NCBI RefSeq assembly: GCF_003669015.1
Contig: NZ_CP033069.1
Location: forward strand, 2,862,501 to 2,926,500
DNA: 64,000 nucleotides
Direction: 5' to 3'
Source: Acidovorax sp. 1608163
Lineage (GTDB): Bacteria > Pseudomonadota > Gammaproteobacteria > Burkholderiales > Burkholderiaceae_C
Positions 1 through 7,620 of this stretch are shown piece after piece. Position numbers and translations under genes: made by a program. The first letter of the stretch is position 1, and each line of letters starts with the position of its first letter. The notes beneath the pieces are model-generated. The model did not search any database and was not told the DNA's origin. It saw only the letters and a program-made list of their open reading frames with translations.

Positions 1-361
1 CATGCGCCAGGGTGTAGGACTGGCCCCGCAGCACCAGCGCGGTGATCGTGGTGAGGCCCACTGCGGGCTGGCGGCGCCGGTTCATCGCGGCCAGCCAGCT
101 GTTGTGGGCGGCCAAGATGCGGTCCAGCGCCACGGTGGTGTCCCAGGTGGGGGGCGTGGCGAAGTAGTCCGTCACCAGCGCATTGACACTGGTCTGCGCG
201 GCTTCACGCCCATGGCCACCGGTGCTCACACCATCGGCAATGGCGGCAATGGCGCCGCGCGCGCGCTCATGCCCACGGCCCTCGACCAGGGCGGCAAAGT
301 CTTCATTGATGTCCTTGCGCCCCTGCAGGGACACCTGGCCAAAGTCCAGTTCAAAGCTCAT
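1..361 (-). CDS. PP2C-type protein phosphatase, N-terminal part (gene runs off the window)
   Basis: The reverse strand reads about 120 codons from an ATG at 361 without a stop to the window edge. The N-terminus begins MSFELDFGQVSLQGRKDINE and contains IADGVSTGGHG, the metal-binding Asp-Gly region of PP2C Ser/Thr phosphatases, followed by VGLTTITALVLRGQSYTLAH. In related bacteria the full protein is usually a PP2C phosphatase fused to a protein kinase and lies divergent to nirB; the kinase half would be outside the window, so that is inference. No Shine-Dalgarno sequence is visible; a strong inverted repeat directly abuts the start codon. No upstream in-frame start is seen in the last codons before this ATG (CCG TGG TGC ATG). 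Family call is good, the exact start less so. Confidence 0.8.
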   Translation of the reverse strand, partial: MSFELDFGQVSLQGRKDINEDFAALVEGRGHERARGAIAAIADGVSTGGHGREAAQTSVNALVTDYFATPPTWDTTVALDRILAAHNSWLAAMNRRRQPAVGLTTITALVLRGQSYTLAH

Positions 362-400
362 GCACCACGGGCACGCAGGTTTCGTGCCCAACGTGGTGCA
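361..400 (-). promoter_or_regulatory. Long hairpin abutting the phosphatase start codon
   Basis: Left arm 361-375 pairs with 383-389 plus 393-400 (15 base pairs, 3-nt bulge at 390-392, 7-nt loop). On the reverse strand the hairpin ends at the A of the start codon, so it would cover the ribosome-binding region of the phosphatase mRNA. Its function is unknown: it could limit translation, or the true start could lie further downstream. Confidence 0.5.
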
Positions 401-610
401 CGCGGCGGCGAACAAGGCTGCAAGCCGGGTGCCGCCTGGAGCGCGCCCCGGCTGGGTGCGGCCCGCCAACCGGATCGCCCCCGCCAGCCCGCAGCGCCTG
501 CACCAGGCATGCCCCACAGCGGTGCACACAAGCTGGCACACGCATTGCTTAACACCAGCAACGGCCCAAGCGGGTCGCGCAATTCACCGGTGCAACGGCG
601 CACAGAAGGG

Positions 611-680
611 TTGCACGGACGAAGGCGTCCCCACATGCGGTTTCGAGGTCCGAAGCAGCATCGTGTGGACGCCTTTTTTG
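611..680 (+). promoter_or_regulatory. nirB leader with terminator and competing hairpin (attenuator candidate)
   Basis: A small hairpin GGACG-AAGG-CGTCC (618-631) shares its right arm with the left arm of a larger stem, 624-635 pairing with 664-673 (two-base bulge), which is followed by six T at 674-679. The two structures are mutually exclusive, the layout of an attenuator. The terminator lies 43 nt before the nirB ATG, so by default it would stop transcription before the operon. Nitrate assimilation leaders in Klebsiella and Azotobacter are controlled by ANTAR antiterminators (NasR, NasT), which bind small hairpins of this kind. No NasT gene is in the window; control by NasT is inference. 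Confidence 0.55.
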
Positions 681-721
681 CTTTTCGATTCGCCCCTGGC
701 GATGGAACCGACGGAGTCACG

Positions 722-3166
722 ATGAAAAAGCCCAAACTGGTGATGGTGGGAAATGGCATGGCCGGTGTGCGCACGCTGGAAGAGCTGCTCAAGATTGCCC
801 CCGATCTGTATGACATCACGGTGTTTGGCGCCGAGCCACACCCGAACTACAACCGCATCCTGCTGTCGCCCGTGCTGGCAGGCGAGCAGACGCTGGACGA
901 GATCATTCTGAACGACTGGCAGTGGTACGCCGACAACCACATCACGCTGCACACCGGCTTCACGGTCAATGATGTGGACCGCGTGCGCCGCGTGGTGAGC
1001 GCCACCAGCAAGGACGGCGATGTGATCACCGCCGAATACGACCGCCTCATCATCGCCACAGGCTCCAACCCCTTCATCTTGCCCATCCCCGGCAAAGACC
1101 TGCAAGGCGTGCTGGCCTACCGCGACATTGCCGACACCCAGGCCATGATCGACGCCGCTGCCACCTACAAGCACGCGGTGGTGATCGGCGGTGGCCTGCT
1201 GGGCCTGGAGGCCGCCAATGGCCTCATGAAGCGCGGCATGCAAGTGAGCGTGGTGCATGTGGGCGACTGGCTGATGGAGCGCCAACTGGACGACGTGGCC
1301 GGCAAGATGCTGCAAAAGTCGCTGCAAGAGCGCGGCATGCAGTTCTTGATGAAAGCACAGACACAAGAGCTGGTGGGCAACGCCGAAGGCCGCGTGGCCA
1401 GCGTCAAGTTCAAAGACGGCACCGAGGTGCCCGCCGACCTTGTAGTGATGGCCGTTGGCATCCGCCCCAACACGGCCCTGGCCGAAAAAATGCGCCTGTA
1501 CGTGAACCGCGGCATTGTGGTGAGCGACACGCTGCAAACCACCACCGACGCCCGCATCTACGCCGTGGGCGAATGTGCCGCGCACCGGGGCATTGCCTAC
1601 GGTCTGGTCGCCCCGCTGTTTGAGCAGGGCAAGGTGCTGGCCAACCATTTGGCCGAGTTCGGCATCGGCCGCTACCAGGGATCGCTCACCTCCACCAAGC
1701 TCAAAGTCACGGGCATCGATCTGTTCAGCGCAGGCGACTTCCAGGGCGGCGAGAACACCGAAGAGATCGTGATGAGCGACCCCTTTGGCGGCGTGTACAA
1801 AAAGCTGGTCATCAAGGACGACAAGCTGGTGGGCGCCTGCCTGTATGGCGACACGGTGGACGGCAGCTGGTACTTCAAGCTGCTGCGCGACGGCCGCAGC
1901 GTGAGCGACATCCGCGACAAGCTGATGTTTGGCGAAAGCAACATCGGCGACGTGGGCCACCAGGGCCACAACAAGGCCGCAGCCATGGCCGACAGCGACG
2001 AGGTCTGCGGCTGCAACGGCGTGACCAAGGGCGCCATCTGCAAGGCCATCAAGGACAAGGGCCTGTTCACGCTCGATGAAGTGCGCAAGCACACCAAGGC
2101 CAGCGCATCGTGCGGCTCGTGCACCGGCCTGGTCGAGCAGATCATCATGTTCACCGCGGGCGGTGACTACAGCGCCACGCCCAAGACCAAGGCCATGTGC
2201 GGCTGCACCGACCATGGGCACCAGGCCGTGCGCGAAGCGATCCGTGCCAACAAGCTGCTCAGCATTGGCGACGTCTTCAAGTTCATGGAATGGAAGACGC
2301 CCAACGGCTGCGCCACCTGCCGCCCCGCCGTCAACTACTACCTGATCAGCACCTGGCCCAAGGACGCAAAGGACGACCCGCAAAGCCGCGCCATCAACGA
2401 GCGCAGCCACGCCAACATCCAGAAAGACGGCACCTACAGCGTCATCCCCCGTATGTGGGGGGGAGAGACCACGGCCGACGAGCTGCGCCGCATTGCCGAT
2501 GCGGCCGACAAGTACAACATCCCCACCATCAAGGTCACGGGCGGCCAGCGCATCGATTTGCTGGGCGTGAAGAAAGAAGACCTGGTCAACGTGTGGAAGG
2601 ACATCGGCATGCCCAGTGGCCATGCGTATGCCAAGGCGCTGCGCACCGTGAAGACCTGCGTGGGCAGCGAGTGGTGCCGCATGGGCACCCAGGACAGCAC
2701 CCAGATGGGCAAGGACCTGGAGCGCGCCATGTGGCGCATGTACGCCCCGCACAAGGTGAAGTTTGCCGTGAGCGGCTGCCCACGCAACTGCGCCGAGGCA
2801 GGCATCAAAGACGTCGGCATCATCGGCGTGGACAGCGGCTGGGAGATGTACGTGGCGGGCAACGGCGGCATCAAGACCGAGGTGGCGCACTTCTTCACCA
2901 AGCTGAAAACCGCTGAGGAAGTGCTGGAATACACCGGCGCGTTCTGCGAGCTGTACCGCCAGGAAGGCTGGTACCTGGAGCGCACCGTGCACTACGTGAA
3001 CCGCGTGGGCCTGGACTATGTGAAAAAGCGCATTTTGGAAGACCACGAAGGCCGCAAGGCGCTGTGGGAGCAACTGCAGTTTGCGCTGGACGGCGAGCCC
3101 GACCCCTGGTTCGAGTTTGACAAAGCTGCCGTGGACACGCGCCAGTTTGTGCCCTTGGGCACCTGA
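722..3166 (+). CDS. nirB: Assimilatory nitrite reductase [NAD(P)H], large subunit NirB
   Basis: Cytoplasmic siroheme enzyme of 814 residues that reduces nitrite to ammonium. The start ATG (MKKPKLVMVGNGMAGVRTLE) begins an FAD/NAD(P)H-binding Rossmann region; a second dinucleotide fold (VVIGGGLLGLEAA) follows near residue 160. Two BFD-type [2Fe-2S] segments start near Cys429 (CGCNGVTKGAICKAI) and Cys493 (CGCTDHGHQAVREAI). The C-terminal sulfite/nitrite reductase domain carries the 4Fe-4S/siroheme ligands in CVGSEWC (Cys646, Cys652) and GCPRNCAEAG (Cys686, Cys690). Length agrees with E. coli NirB (about 847). A run of seven G at 2457-2463 is read correctly in frame. It heads an operon with the P-box protein, nirD and nasA and is preceded by an attenuator-like leader. 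Confidence 0.97.
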   Translation: MKKPKLVMVGNGMAGVRTLEELLKIAPDLYDITVFGAEPHPNYNRILLSPVLAGEQTLDEIILNDWQWYADNHITLHTGFTVNDVDRVRRVVSATSKDGDVITAEYDRLIIATGSNPFILPIPGKDLQGVLAYRDIADTQAMIDAAATYKHAVVIGGGLLGLEAANGLMKRGMQVSVVHVGDWLMERQLDDVAGKMLQKSLQERGMQFLMKAQTQELVGNAEGRVASVKFKDGTEVPADLVVMAVGIRPNTALAEKMRLYVNRGIVVSDTLQTTTDARIYAVGECAAHRGIAYGLVAPLFEQGKVLANHLAEFGIGRYQGSLTSTKLKVTGIDLFSAGDFQGGENTEEIVMSDPFGGVYKKLVIKDDKLVGACLYGDTVDGSWYFKLLRDGRSVSDIRDKLMFGESNIGDVGHQGHNKAAAMADSDEVCGCNGVTKGAICKAIKDKGLFTLDEVRKHTKASASCGSCTGLVEQIIMFTAGGDYSATPKTKAMCGCTDHGHQAVREAIRANKLLSIGDVFKFMEWKTPNGCATCRPAVNYYLISTWPKDAKDDPQSRAINERSHANIQKDGTYSVIPRMWGGETTADELRRIADAADKYNIPTIKVTGGQRIDLLGVKKEDLVNVWKDIGMPSGHAYAKALRTVKTCVGSEWCRMGTQDSTQMGKDLERAMWRMYAPHKVKFAVSGCPRNCAEAGIKDVGIIGVDSGWEMYVAGNGGIKTEVAHFFTKLKTAEEVLEYTGAFCELYRQEGWYLERTVHYVNRVGLDYVKKRILEDHEGRKALWEQLQFALDGEPDPWFEFDKAAVDTRQFVPLGT

Positions 3167-3212
3167 CCTCGCTACCTACTGCCCTGCCCCCTCACCACCA
3201 AGGAGCCCACCC

Positions 3213-4019
3213 ATGCTGCAACGCCGATGGATTCTGAACGCCAGCGCTGGCGCCCTGCTGGCAGGCGCTGTGGGCGCCCCGGTGGCGGCGTGGGCCCAGG
3301 TGCAGGATGTGAACGATGCCATCAACAAGGCGGGCCGCCAGCGCATGCTGAGCCAGCGCATGGCCAAAGCCTGGCTCATGCTGGCCCACCAGGCCGATGC
3401 CAACCCGGCGCGCCAGGCGCTGGCCCAGTCCATCAAGCTGTTTGAGCGGCAGTTGGCCGAGCTCAAGGCCTACGCGCCGCAGGCAGACATCCGCACCACC
3501 TACACCGAGCTGGAAGCCGCCTGGGGCGCCTACAAAACCGTGCTGACCACGGCCCAGCCCTCCAAAGACGCGGCCAGCAGCCTGCTGCAGGCCGACGCCA
3601 AGGTGCTGGCCCTGGCCCACCAGGGCACCGTGCAATACGAAGCGGCCTCGGGCAAGCCCGTGGGCCATCTGGTCAACGTGGCCGGGCGCCAGCGCATGCT
3701 GAGCCAGCGCATGGCCAAGTTCTGCCTGGCCGCGATGCTGCAGGTGGACGCTGCCACCAGCACCACCGAAATCGACAAGGCGCGCAAAGAGTTTTTGAGC
3801 GCCAACGAATTGCTGCGCACCGCGCCGCAAGCCACCGACCGCATTCGCCAGGAACTGCAACTGGCCGACGGGCAATGGGTGTTTTTTGACGCCGCGCTGC
3901 AGCGCATGCAAACAGGCGCCAATACGTTTCGCCAGGTGTCCGAGGTGTTTGTGACCAGCGAGAACCTGCTGGCCAGCATGGACCGCGTCACCGGCATGTA
4001 TGCCGCCCTGGCCGCCTGA
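3213..4019 (+). CDS. Periplasmic protein with two NarX/PilJ-type P-boxes
   Basis: 268 residues with an N-terminal signal (cleavage near AAWAQV) and no kinase, HAMP or further membrane segment. The motif GRQRMLSQRMAK appears twice, at residues 41-52 and 158-169; 30 nt of DNA (from the second codon of each motif) are identical in the two copies. The motif matches the P-box of nitrate sensors NarX/NarQ and the PilJ N-terminal domain (PF13675). In NarX one P-box from each monomer builds the nitrate site; here one chain holds both. A good ribosome site (AAGGAG, 7 nt before ATG) supports the start. It sits between nirB and nirD. I infer a soluble nitrate or nitrite sensor or binding protein; no partner is visible. 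Confidence 0.8.
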   Translation: MLQRRWILNASAGALLAGAVGAPVAAWAQVQDVNDAINKAGRQRMLSQRMAKAWLMLAHQADANPARQALAQSIKLFERQLAELKAYAPQADIRTTYTELEAAWGAYKTVLTTAQPSKDAASSLLQADAKVLALAHQGTVQYEAASGKPVGHLVNVAGRQRMLSQRMAKFCLAAMLQVDAATSTTEIDKARKEFLSANELLRTAPQATDRIRQELQLADGQWVFFDAALQRMQTGANTFRQVSEVFVTSENLLASMDRVTGMYAALAA

Positions 4020-4062
4020 CACAGAGCCCAGAGCCCCCCAACAACCACAAGGAATCGCCACC

Positions 4063-4446
4063 ATGACTGAATGGACACTGATCTGCCGCATCGAAGACAT
4101 CCCCGTGCTGGGCTCGCGCCGCGTTGCCCGCCCCCAGGGCCTGGATGTGGCGGTGTTCCGCAACGACGCGGGCGGCGTCTTCGCCCTGCTCGACCGCTGC
4201 CCGCACAAGGGCGGCCCCTTGTCGCAAGGCATTGTGTTTGGCACCCATGTGGCCTGCCCCATGCACAACTGGACCATCGGCCTGTGCGACGGCCAGGCAT
4301 CGGCCCCTGATGAGGGCTGCACCCCCAAGTTCACCGTGAAGGTGGAGGACGGTGCCGTGTACCTGGACGCTGCAGAGCTGGCCACCGTGGCCACGGATTT
4401 GACGCGGCCCATCGCCGGGCCTGCACGCCGCACGGTGGGTGCGTAG
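4063..4446 (+). CDS. nirD: Nitrite reductase small subunit NirD (Rieske type)
   Basis: 127 residues, beginning MTEWTLICRIEDIPVLGSRR. The Rieske [2Fe-2S] ligands are Cys46 and His48 in CPHKGG, and Cys65 and His68 in CPMHNW. NirD is the small partner of NirB in NAD(P)H-dependent nitrite reduction in the cytoplasm. It follows the P-box protein by 43 nt rather than nirB directly, an unusual split of the nirBD pair. The start was chosen because a GGA lies upstream and the family N-terminus begins here; the longer open frame upstream overlaps the previous gene. Confidence 0.95.
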   Translation: MTEWTLICRIEDIPVLGSRRVARPQGLDVAVFRNDAGGVFALLDRCPHKGGPLSQGIVFGTHVACPMHNWTIGLCDGQASAPDEGCTPKFTVKVEDGAVYLDAAELATVATDLTRPIAGPARRTVGA

Positions 4447-4527
4447 GCCGTGGCTGAGGGCGCCTTGCGCGCCTGCCCGTACCGCCCCACTCAGCCCCCA
4501 AACCTCTGCACCAGCTCAACGGGCTCC

Positions 4528-4592
4528 ATAGCTATAAAAACAATAGCTGCTAGCGCTTATAAATAAAGCGCTAGCGCCGTAAAACATTCAAA
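4528..4592 (+). repeat. Comamonadaceae palindromic repeat, copy 1 (intergenic, forward)
   Basis: The segment contains ATAGCTGCTAGCGCTTAT followed by an AAGCGCTAGCG arm and ends near ATTCAAA. It lies between nirD and nasA. It is one of ten copies in the window with the same order: CTAT, an A-rich spacer, the hairpin core, a T-rich tail and CAAA. Confidence 0.85.
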
Positions 4593-4602
4593 GCCACACG
4601 CC

Positions 4603-7440
4603 ATGCAAGAAACCAAATCTACCTGCCCCTACTGCGGCGTAGGCTGCGGCGTGATCATCGAAAGCGACGGTGCACAGATCACCGGCGTGCGGGGCGACCC
4701 GAACCACCCCGCCAACTTTGGCCGCCTGTGCACCAAGGGCTCGACCCTGCACCTCACGGCCAGCAGCCCCATCACGCTGCAGACCCGGCTGCTGCAGCCC
4801 TTGCACCGCGCGCAACGCAGCGATGCCCCTCAGCCGTTGTCGTGGGATGCGGCCCTGGGCTTGGCCACGGACAAGTTTGCCCACACCATCGCCCAGCACG
4901 GCCCCGACGCCGTGGGCTTTTACGTCAGCGGCCAGTTGCTGACCGAGGACTACTACGTCTTCAACAAGCTCGCCAAGGGCCTGATCGGCACCAACAACAT
5001 CGACACCAACTCGCGCCTGTGCATGAGCAGCGCCGTGGCGGGCTACAAGCAGACGCTGGGCGCCGACGCGCCGCCCGCCTGCTACGACGACGTGAAACAC
5101 GCGCAGTGCCTGTTCATCGTGGGCAGCAACGCAGCCTGGGCGCACCCCATCCTGTTCCGCCGCATTGAAGACGCACGCGCCGCCAACCCCGGCATGAAGG
5201 TCATCGTGGCCGACCCGCGCCGCACCGACACGGCGGGCATGGCCGACCTGTTTTTGCCCATCCAGCCGGGCAGCGACGTGATGCTGTTCAACGGCATGCT
5301 GCACATCATGCTGTGGGAGGGTTGGATCGACGCCGCCTACATCGGCGCACACACCACGGGCTTTGACGAACTCAAGGCCCTGGTGCGCGACGCCACGCCC
5401 GAGCGCGTGGCCCAGGTGTGTGGCATTTCGGTGGCCGACCTGACCACGGCCGCCAAGTGGTTTGCCACCTCGAAAGCGACCCTGAGCCTGTACTGCCAGG
5501 GCCTGAACCAGAGCACCAGCGGCACGGCCAAGAACGCCGCCCTCATCAACCTGCACCTGGCCACCGCACAGATCGGCAAGCCCGGCGCAGGCCCCTTCAG
5601 CCTGACCGGCCAGCCCAATGCCATGGGCGGGCGCGAGGTGGGGGGCCTGGCCAATCTGCTCAGTGCCCACCGCGACCTGGCCAACCCCCAGCACCGCGCC
5701 GAGGTGGCCGCGCTGTGGGGCGTGGCCGATGTGCCCAGCCAGCCCGGTAAGACGGCGGTGGAGATGTTCCAGGCCGCCGCCGACGGCGAGATCAAGGCCC
5801 TGTGGATTGCCTGCACCAACCCCGCGCAGAGCATGCCCGACCAGGCCACCGTGCGCCGCGCCCTGCAGCGCGCCGAATTTGTGGTGGTGCAAGAGGCCTT
5901 CGCAACGGCCGAGACCGCGCGGTACGCCGACCTGCTGCTGCCTGCCACCACCTGGGGCGAAAAAACCGGCACCGTGACCAACAGCGAACGCCGCATCTCG
6001 CGCGTGCGCTCTGCCGTGCCTGCACCCTGCCTGGCGCGCCACGACTGGGCCATTGCGGTGCAGTTTGCGCACCAGCTGGAGGCACGCCTGCGCCCCGGCC
6101 AACCCACACTGTTCCCCTACACCACCGAGCATGCGGACCAAGGCTCTGAAACCGTTTGGAACGAGCACCGCGAAAGCACGCGCGGGCGCGACCTGGACAT
6201 CACCGGCCTGTCGTGGGAGCTGCTCGAATCTGCTGGCCCCCAACAGTGGCCATTGCCCGAGGGCTCCACCACGGGCAAGGCCCGCCTGTACGAGGACGGC
6301 ATCTTCCCCACCGCCGACGGCCGCGCCCGTTTTGCCGCGCATGCCTGGCAGCCCACGGCGGAGCAGCGCGAATCGCGCTACCCCTTCAGCCTGACCACGG
6401 GCCGCCTGCGCGACCAGTGGCACGGCATGACCCGCACCGGCACGCTGGGCCGCCTGTTTGGCCATGTGGCCGAGCCCAGCGTGCAGCTGCACCCGCAGGA
6501 CATGGAGCGGCGTGGCCTGAAGAACGGCGACCTGGTCTACGTAACGAGCAAGCGCGGCACCATCGTGGTACCCGCGCAGGCCGACACCACCGTGGGCCTG
6601 TCGCAGGCCTTCATGGCCATGCACTGGGGCAGCGAATTTTTGAGCGGCTGCTCCTCCACCGGCGAGCGCTTGGCGGGTGTGAATGCGCTCACCACCTCGG
6701 CTTATTGCCCCACGTCCAAACAGCCCGAGCTCAAGCACGCGGCGGTGAAGGTGCTCAAGGCCGAGCTACCCTGGACGCTGTTGGCCATGGCCTGGTTGCC
6801 CGCCGACAGCGCCCAGGCCGCACGGGAAGCGCTGTCCGCACTGATGGCGCAGTTTCCGTTTGCCAGTTGTGTGCCCTTCAGCAACAACACGCCGCTGGGC
6901 GAACCCGGGCGCGAGCGCGTGGGCGTGCTGCTGCGCGCCGCCGCGCACGAAGCCCCGCCGGACGCCACGGTGGAACGCATCGAAGCCCTGATGGGCCTGG
7001 CCACCACCGACACGCTGCGCTATGCCGACAAAAAACGCGGCCAGCGCCGCGCCGCACGGCTGGCACGCCACGGTGACACCACCACGCTCGAAGGCATCGT
7101 GCTGGCGGGCGACACCAGCGCCGAGGGCTGGCTCAAGACCCTGCTGCAAGAAGAGCTGCCCGCGCAGACCTATGGCCGCCTGCTGCTGGTGCCCGGCGCC
7201 AAGGCACCCGTGGCCGTGCAGTCGCGCGGCAAATCGGTGTGCACCTGCTTTAACGTGACGGACACCGCCATCACCGGCGAGCTGGCACACTGCCACGGCA
7301 CCGACGACGACCGCCTGGCCCAGCTGCAAGGCAAGCTGCGCTGCGGCACCAACTGCGGCTCGTGCCTGCCCGAACTCAAGCGCATGGTGCGCACCACCGG
7401 GCCGCTGGCGCCCAAACCCGCGACACAGGCCGTCATATAA
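4603..7440 (+). CDS. nasA: Assimilatory nitrate reductase, catalytic subunit
   Basis: 945-residue cytoplasmic molybdoenzyme reducing nitrate to nitrite. The N-terminal 4Fe-4S site is CPYCGVGC (Cys8, Cys11, Cys15) plus a later Cys in RLCTKGS. The central molybdopterin oxidoreductase region includes NIDTNSRLCMSSAV and GLNQSTSGTAKN; the C-terminal dinucleotide-binding domain has TGRLRDQWHGMTRTG. A BFD-like [2Fe-2S] domain ends the protein (CTCFNV, then CGTNCGSCLPELK), as in NasA/NasC enzymes that take electrons from a flavoprotein or ferredoxin. No separate nasB reductase is in the window. The palindromic repeat copy 1 lies just upstream, so it may have its own promoter or be co-transcribed with nirBD. 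Confidence 0.96.
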   Translation: MQETKSTCPYCGVGCGVIIESDGAQITGVRGDPNHPANFGRLCTKGSTLHLTASSPITLQTRLLQPLHRAQRSDAPQPLSWDAALGLATDKFAHTIAQHGPDAVGFYVSGQLLTEDYYVFNKLAKGLIGTNNIDTNSRLCMSSAVAGYKQTLGADAPPACYDDVKHAQCLFIVGSNAAWAHPILFRRIEDARAANPGMKVIVADPRRTDTAGMADLFLPIQPGSDVMLFNGMLHIMLWEGWIDAAYIGAHTTGFDELKALVRDATPERVAQVCGISVADLTTAAKWFATSKATLSLYCQGLNQSTSGTAKNAALINLHLATAQIGKPGAGPFSLTGQPNAMGGREVGGLANLLSAHRDLANPQHRAEVAALWGVADVPSQPGKTAVEMFQAAADGEIKALWIACTNPAQSMPDQATVRRALQRAEFVVVQEAFATAETARYADLLLPATTWGEKTGTVTNSERRISRVRSAVPAPCLARHDWAIAVQFAHQLEARLRPGQPTLFPYTTEHADQGSETVWNEHRESTRGRDLDITGLSWELLESAGPQQWPLPEGSTTGKARLYEDGIFPTADGRARFAAHAWQPTAEQRESRYPFSLTTGRLRDQWHGMTRTGTLGRLFGHVAEPSVQLHPQDMERRGLKNGDLVYVTSKRGTIVVPAQADTTVGLSQAFMAMHWGSEFLSGCSSTGERLAGVNALTTSAYCPTSKQPELKHAAVKVLKAELPWTLLAMAWLPADSAQAAREALSALMAQFPFASCVPFSNNTPLGEPGRERVGVLLRAAAHEAPPDATVERIEALMGLATTDTLRYADKKRGQRRAARLARHGDTTTLEGIVLAGDTSAEGWLKTLLQEELPAQTYGRLLLVPGAKAPVAVQSRGKSVCTCFNVTDTAITGELAHCHGTDDDRLAQLQGKLRCGTNCGSCLPELKRMVRTTGPLAPKPATQAVI

Positions 7441-7504
7441 CCAAAAGTTGTCTGGGTTGCGCCAAAATAGCGCCCCACCCACCTCACTGCCACAACCACC
7501 GCAC

Positions 7505-7606
7505 CAGGACTTGTGCAATAGGGCTCCAGCTAGGCATTTTCGGCGCGGACAGTACGCCTGTACGGCAAACCGAAATAACGACGCTGGAGCCCTATTTCAC
7601 AAGTCC
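7505..7606. repeat. Palindromic element of about 100 bp, copy 1
   Basis: Inverted arms at 7507-7530 and 7583-7606 match at 23 of 24 positions (arm contains AATAGGGCTCCAGC). The interior holds GGACAGTACGCCTGTACGGC. It shares order and interior motifs (CAGCTAGGC, GACAGTA, TACGGCAA, AACGAC) with the element at 23231-23334, read on the opposite strand. No transposase and no clear target duplication are seen; a MITE-like or structured RNA element is possible. It lies between nasA and ybiB. Confidence 0.75.
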
Positions 7607-7620
7607 CGCCACACAAAACC

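Noticed and set aside
584..3073. 829-residue open frame on the reverse strand opposite nirB
   Set aside because: His/Ala/Val-rich composition with no domain; it is the antisense shadow of a GC-rich gene with strong NirB homology.
4588..6738. 716-residue reverse-strand frame opposite nasA
   Set aside because: Low-complexity Gly/Ala/His composition, antisense to a clearly identified nitrate reductase.
7505..7606. Palindrome after nasA as a simple Rho-independent terminator
   Set aside because: The arms are 24 bp with a loop of about 50 nt and no T run; it fits a repeated element better.
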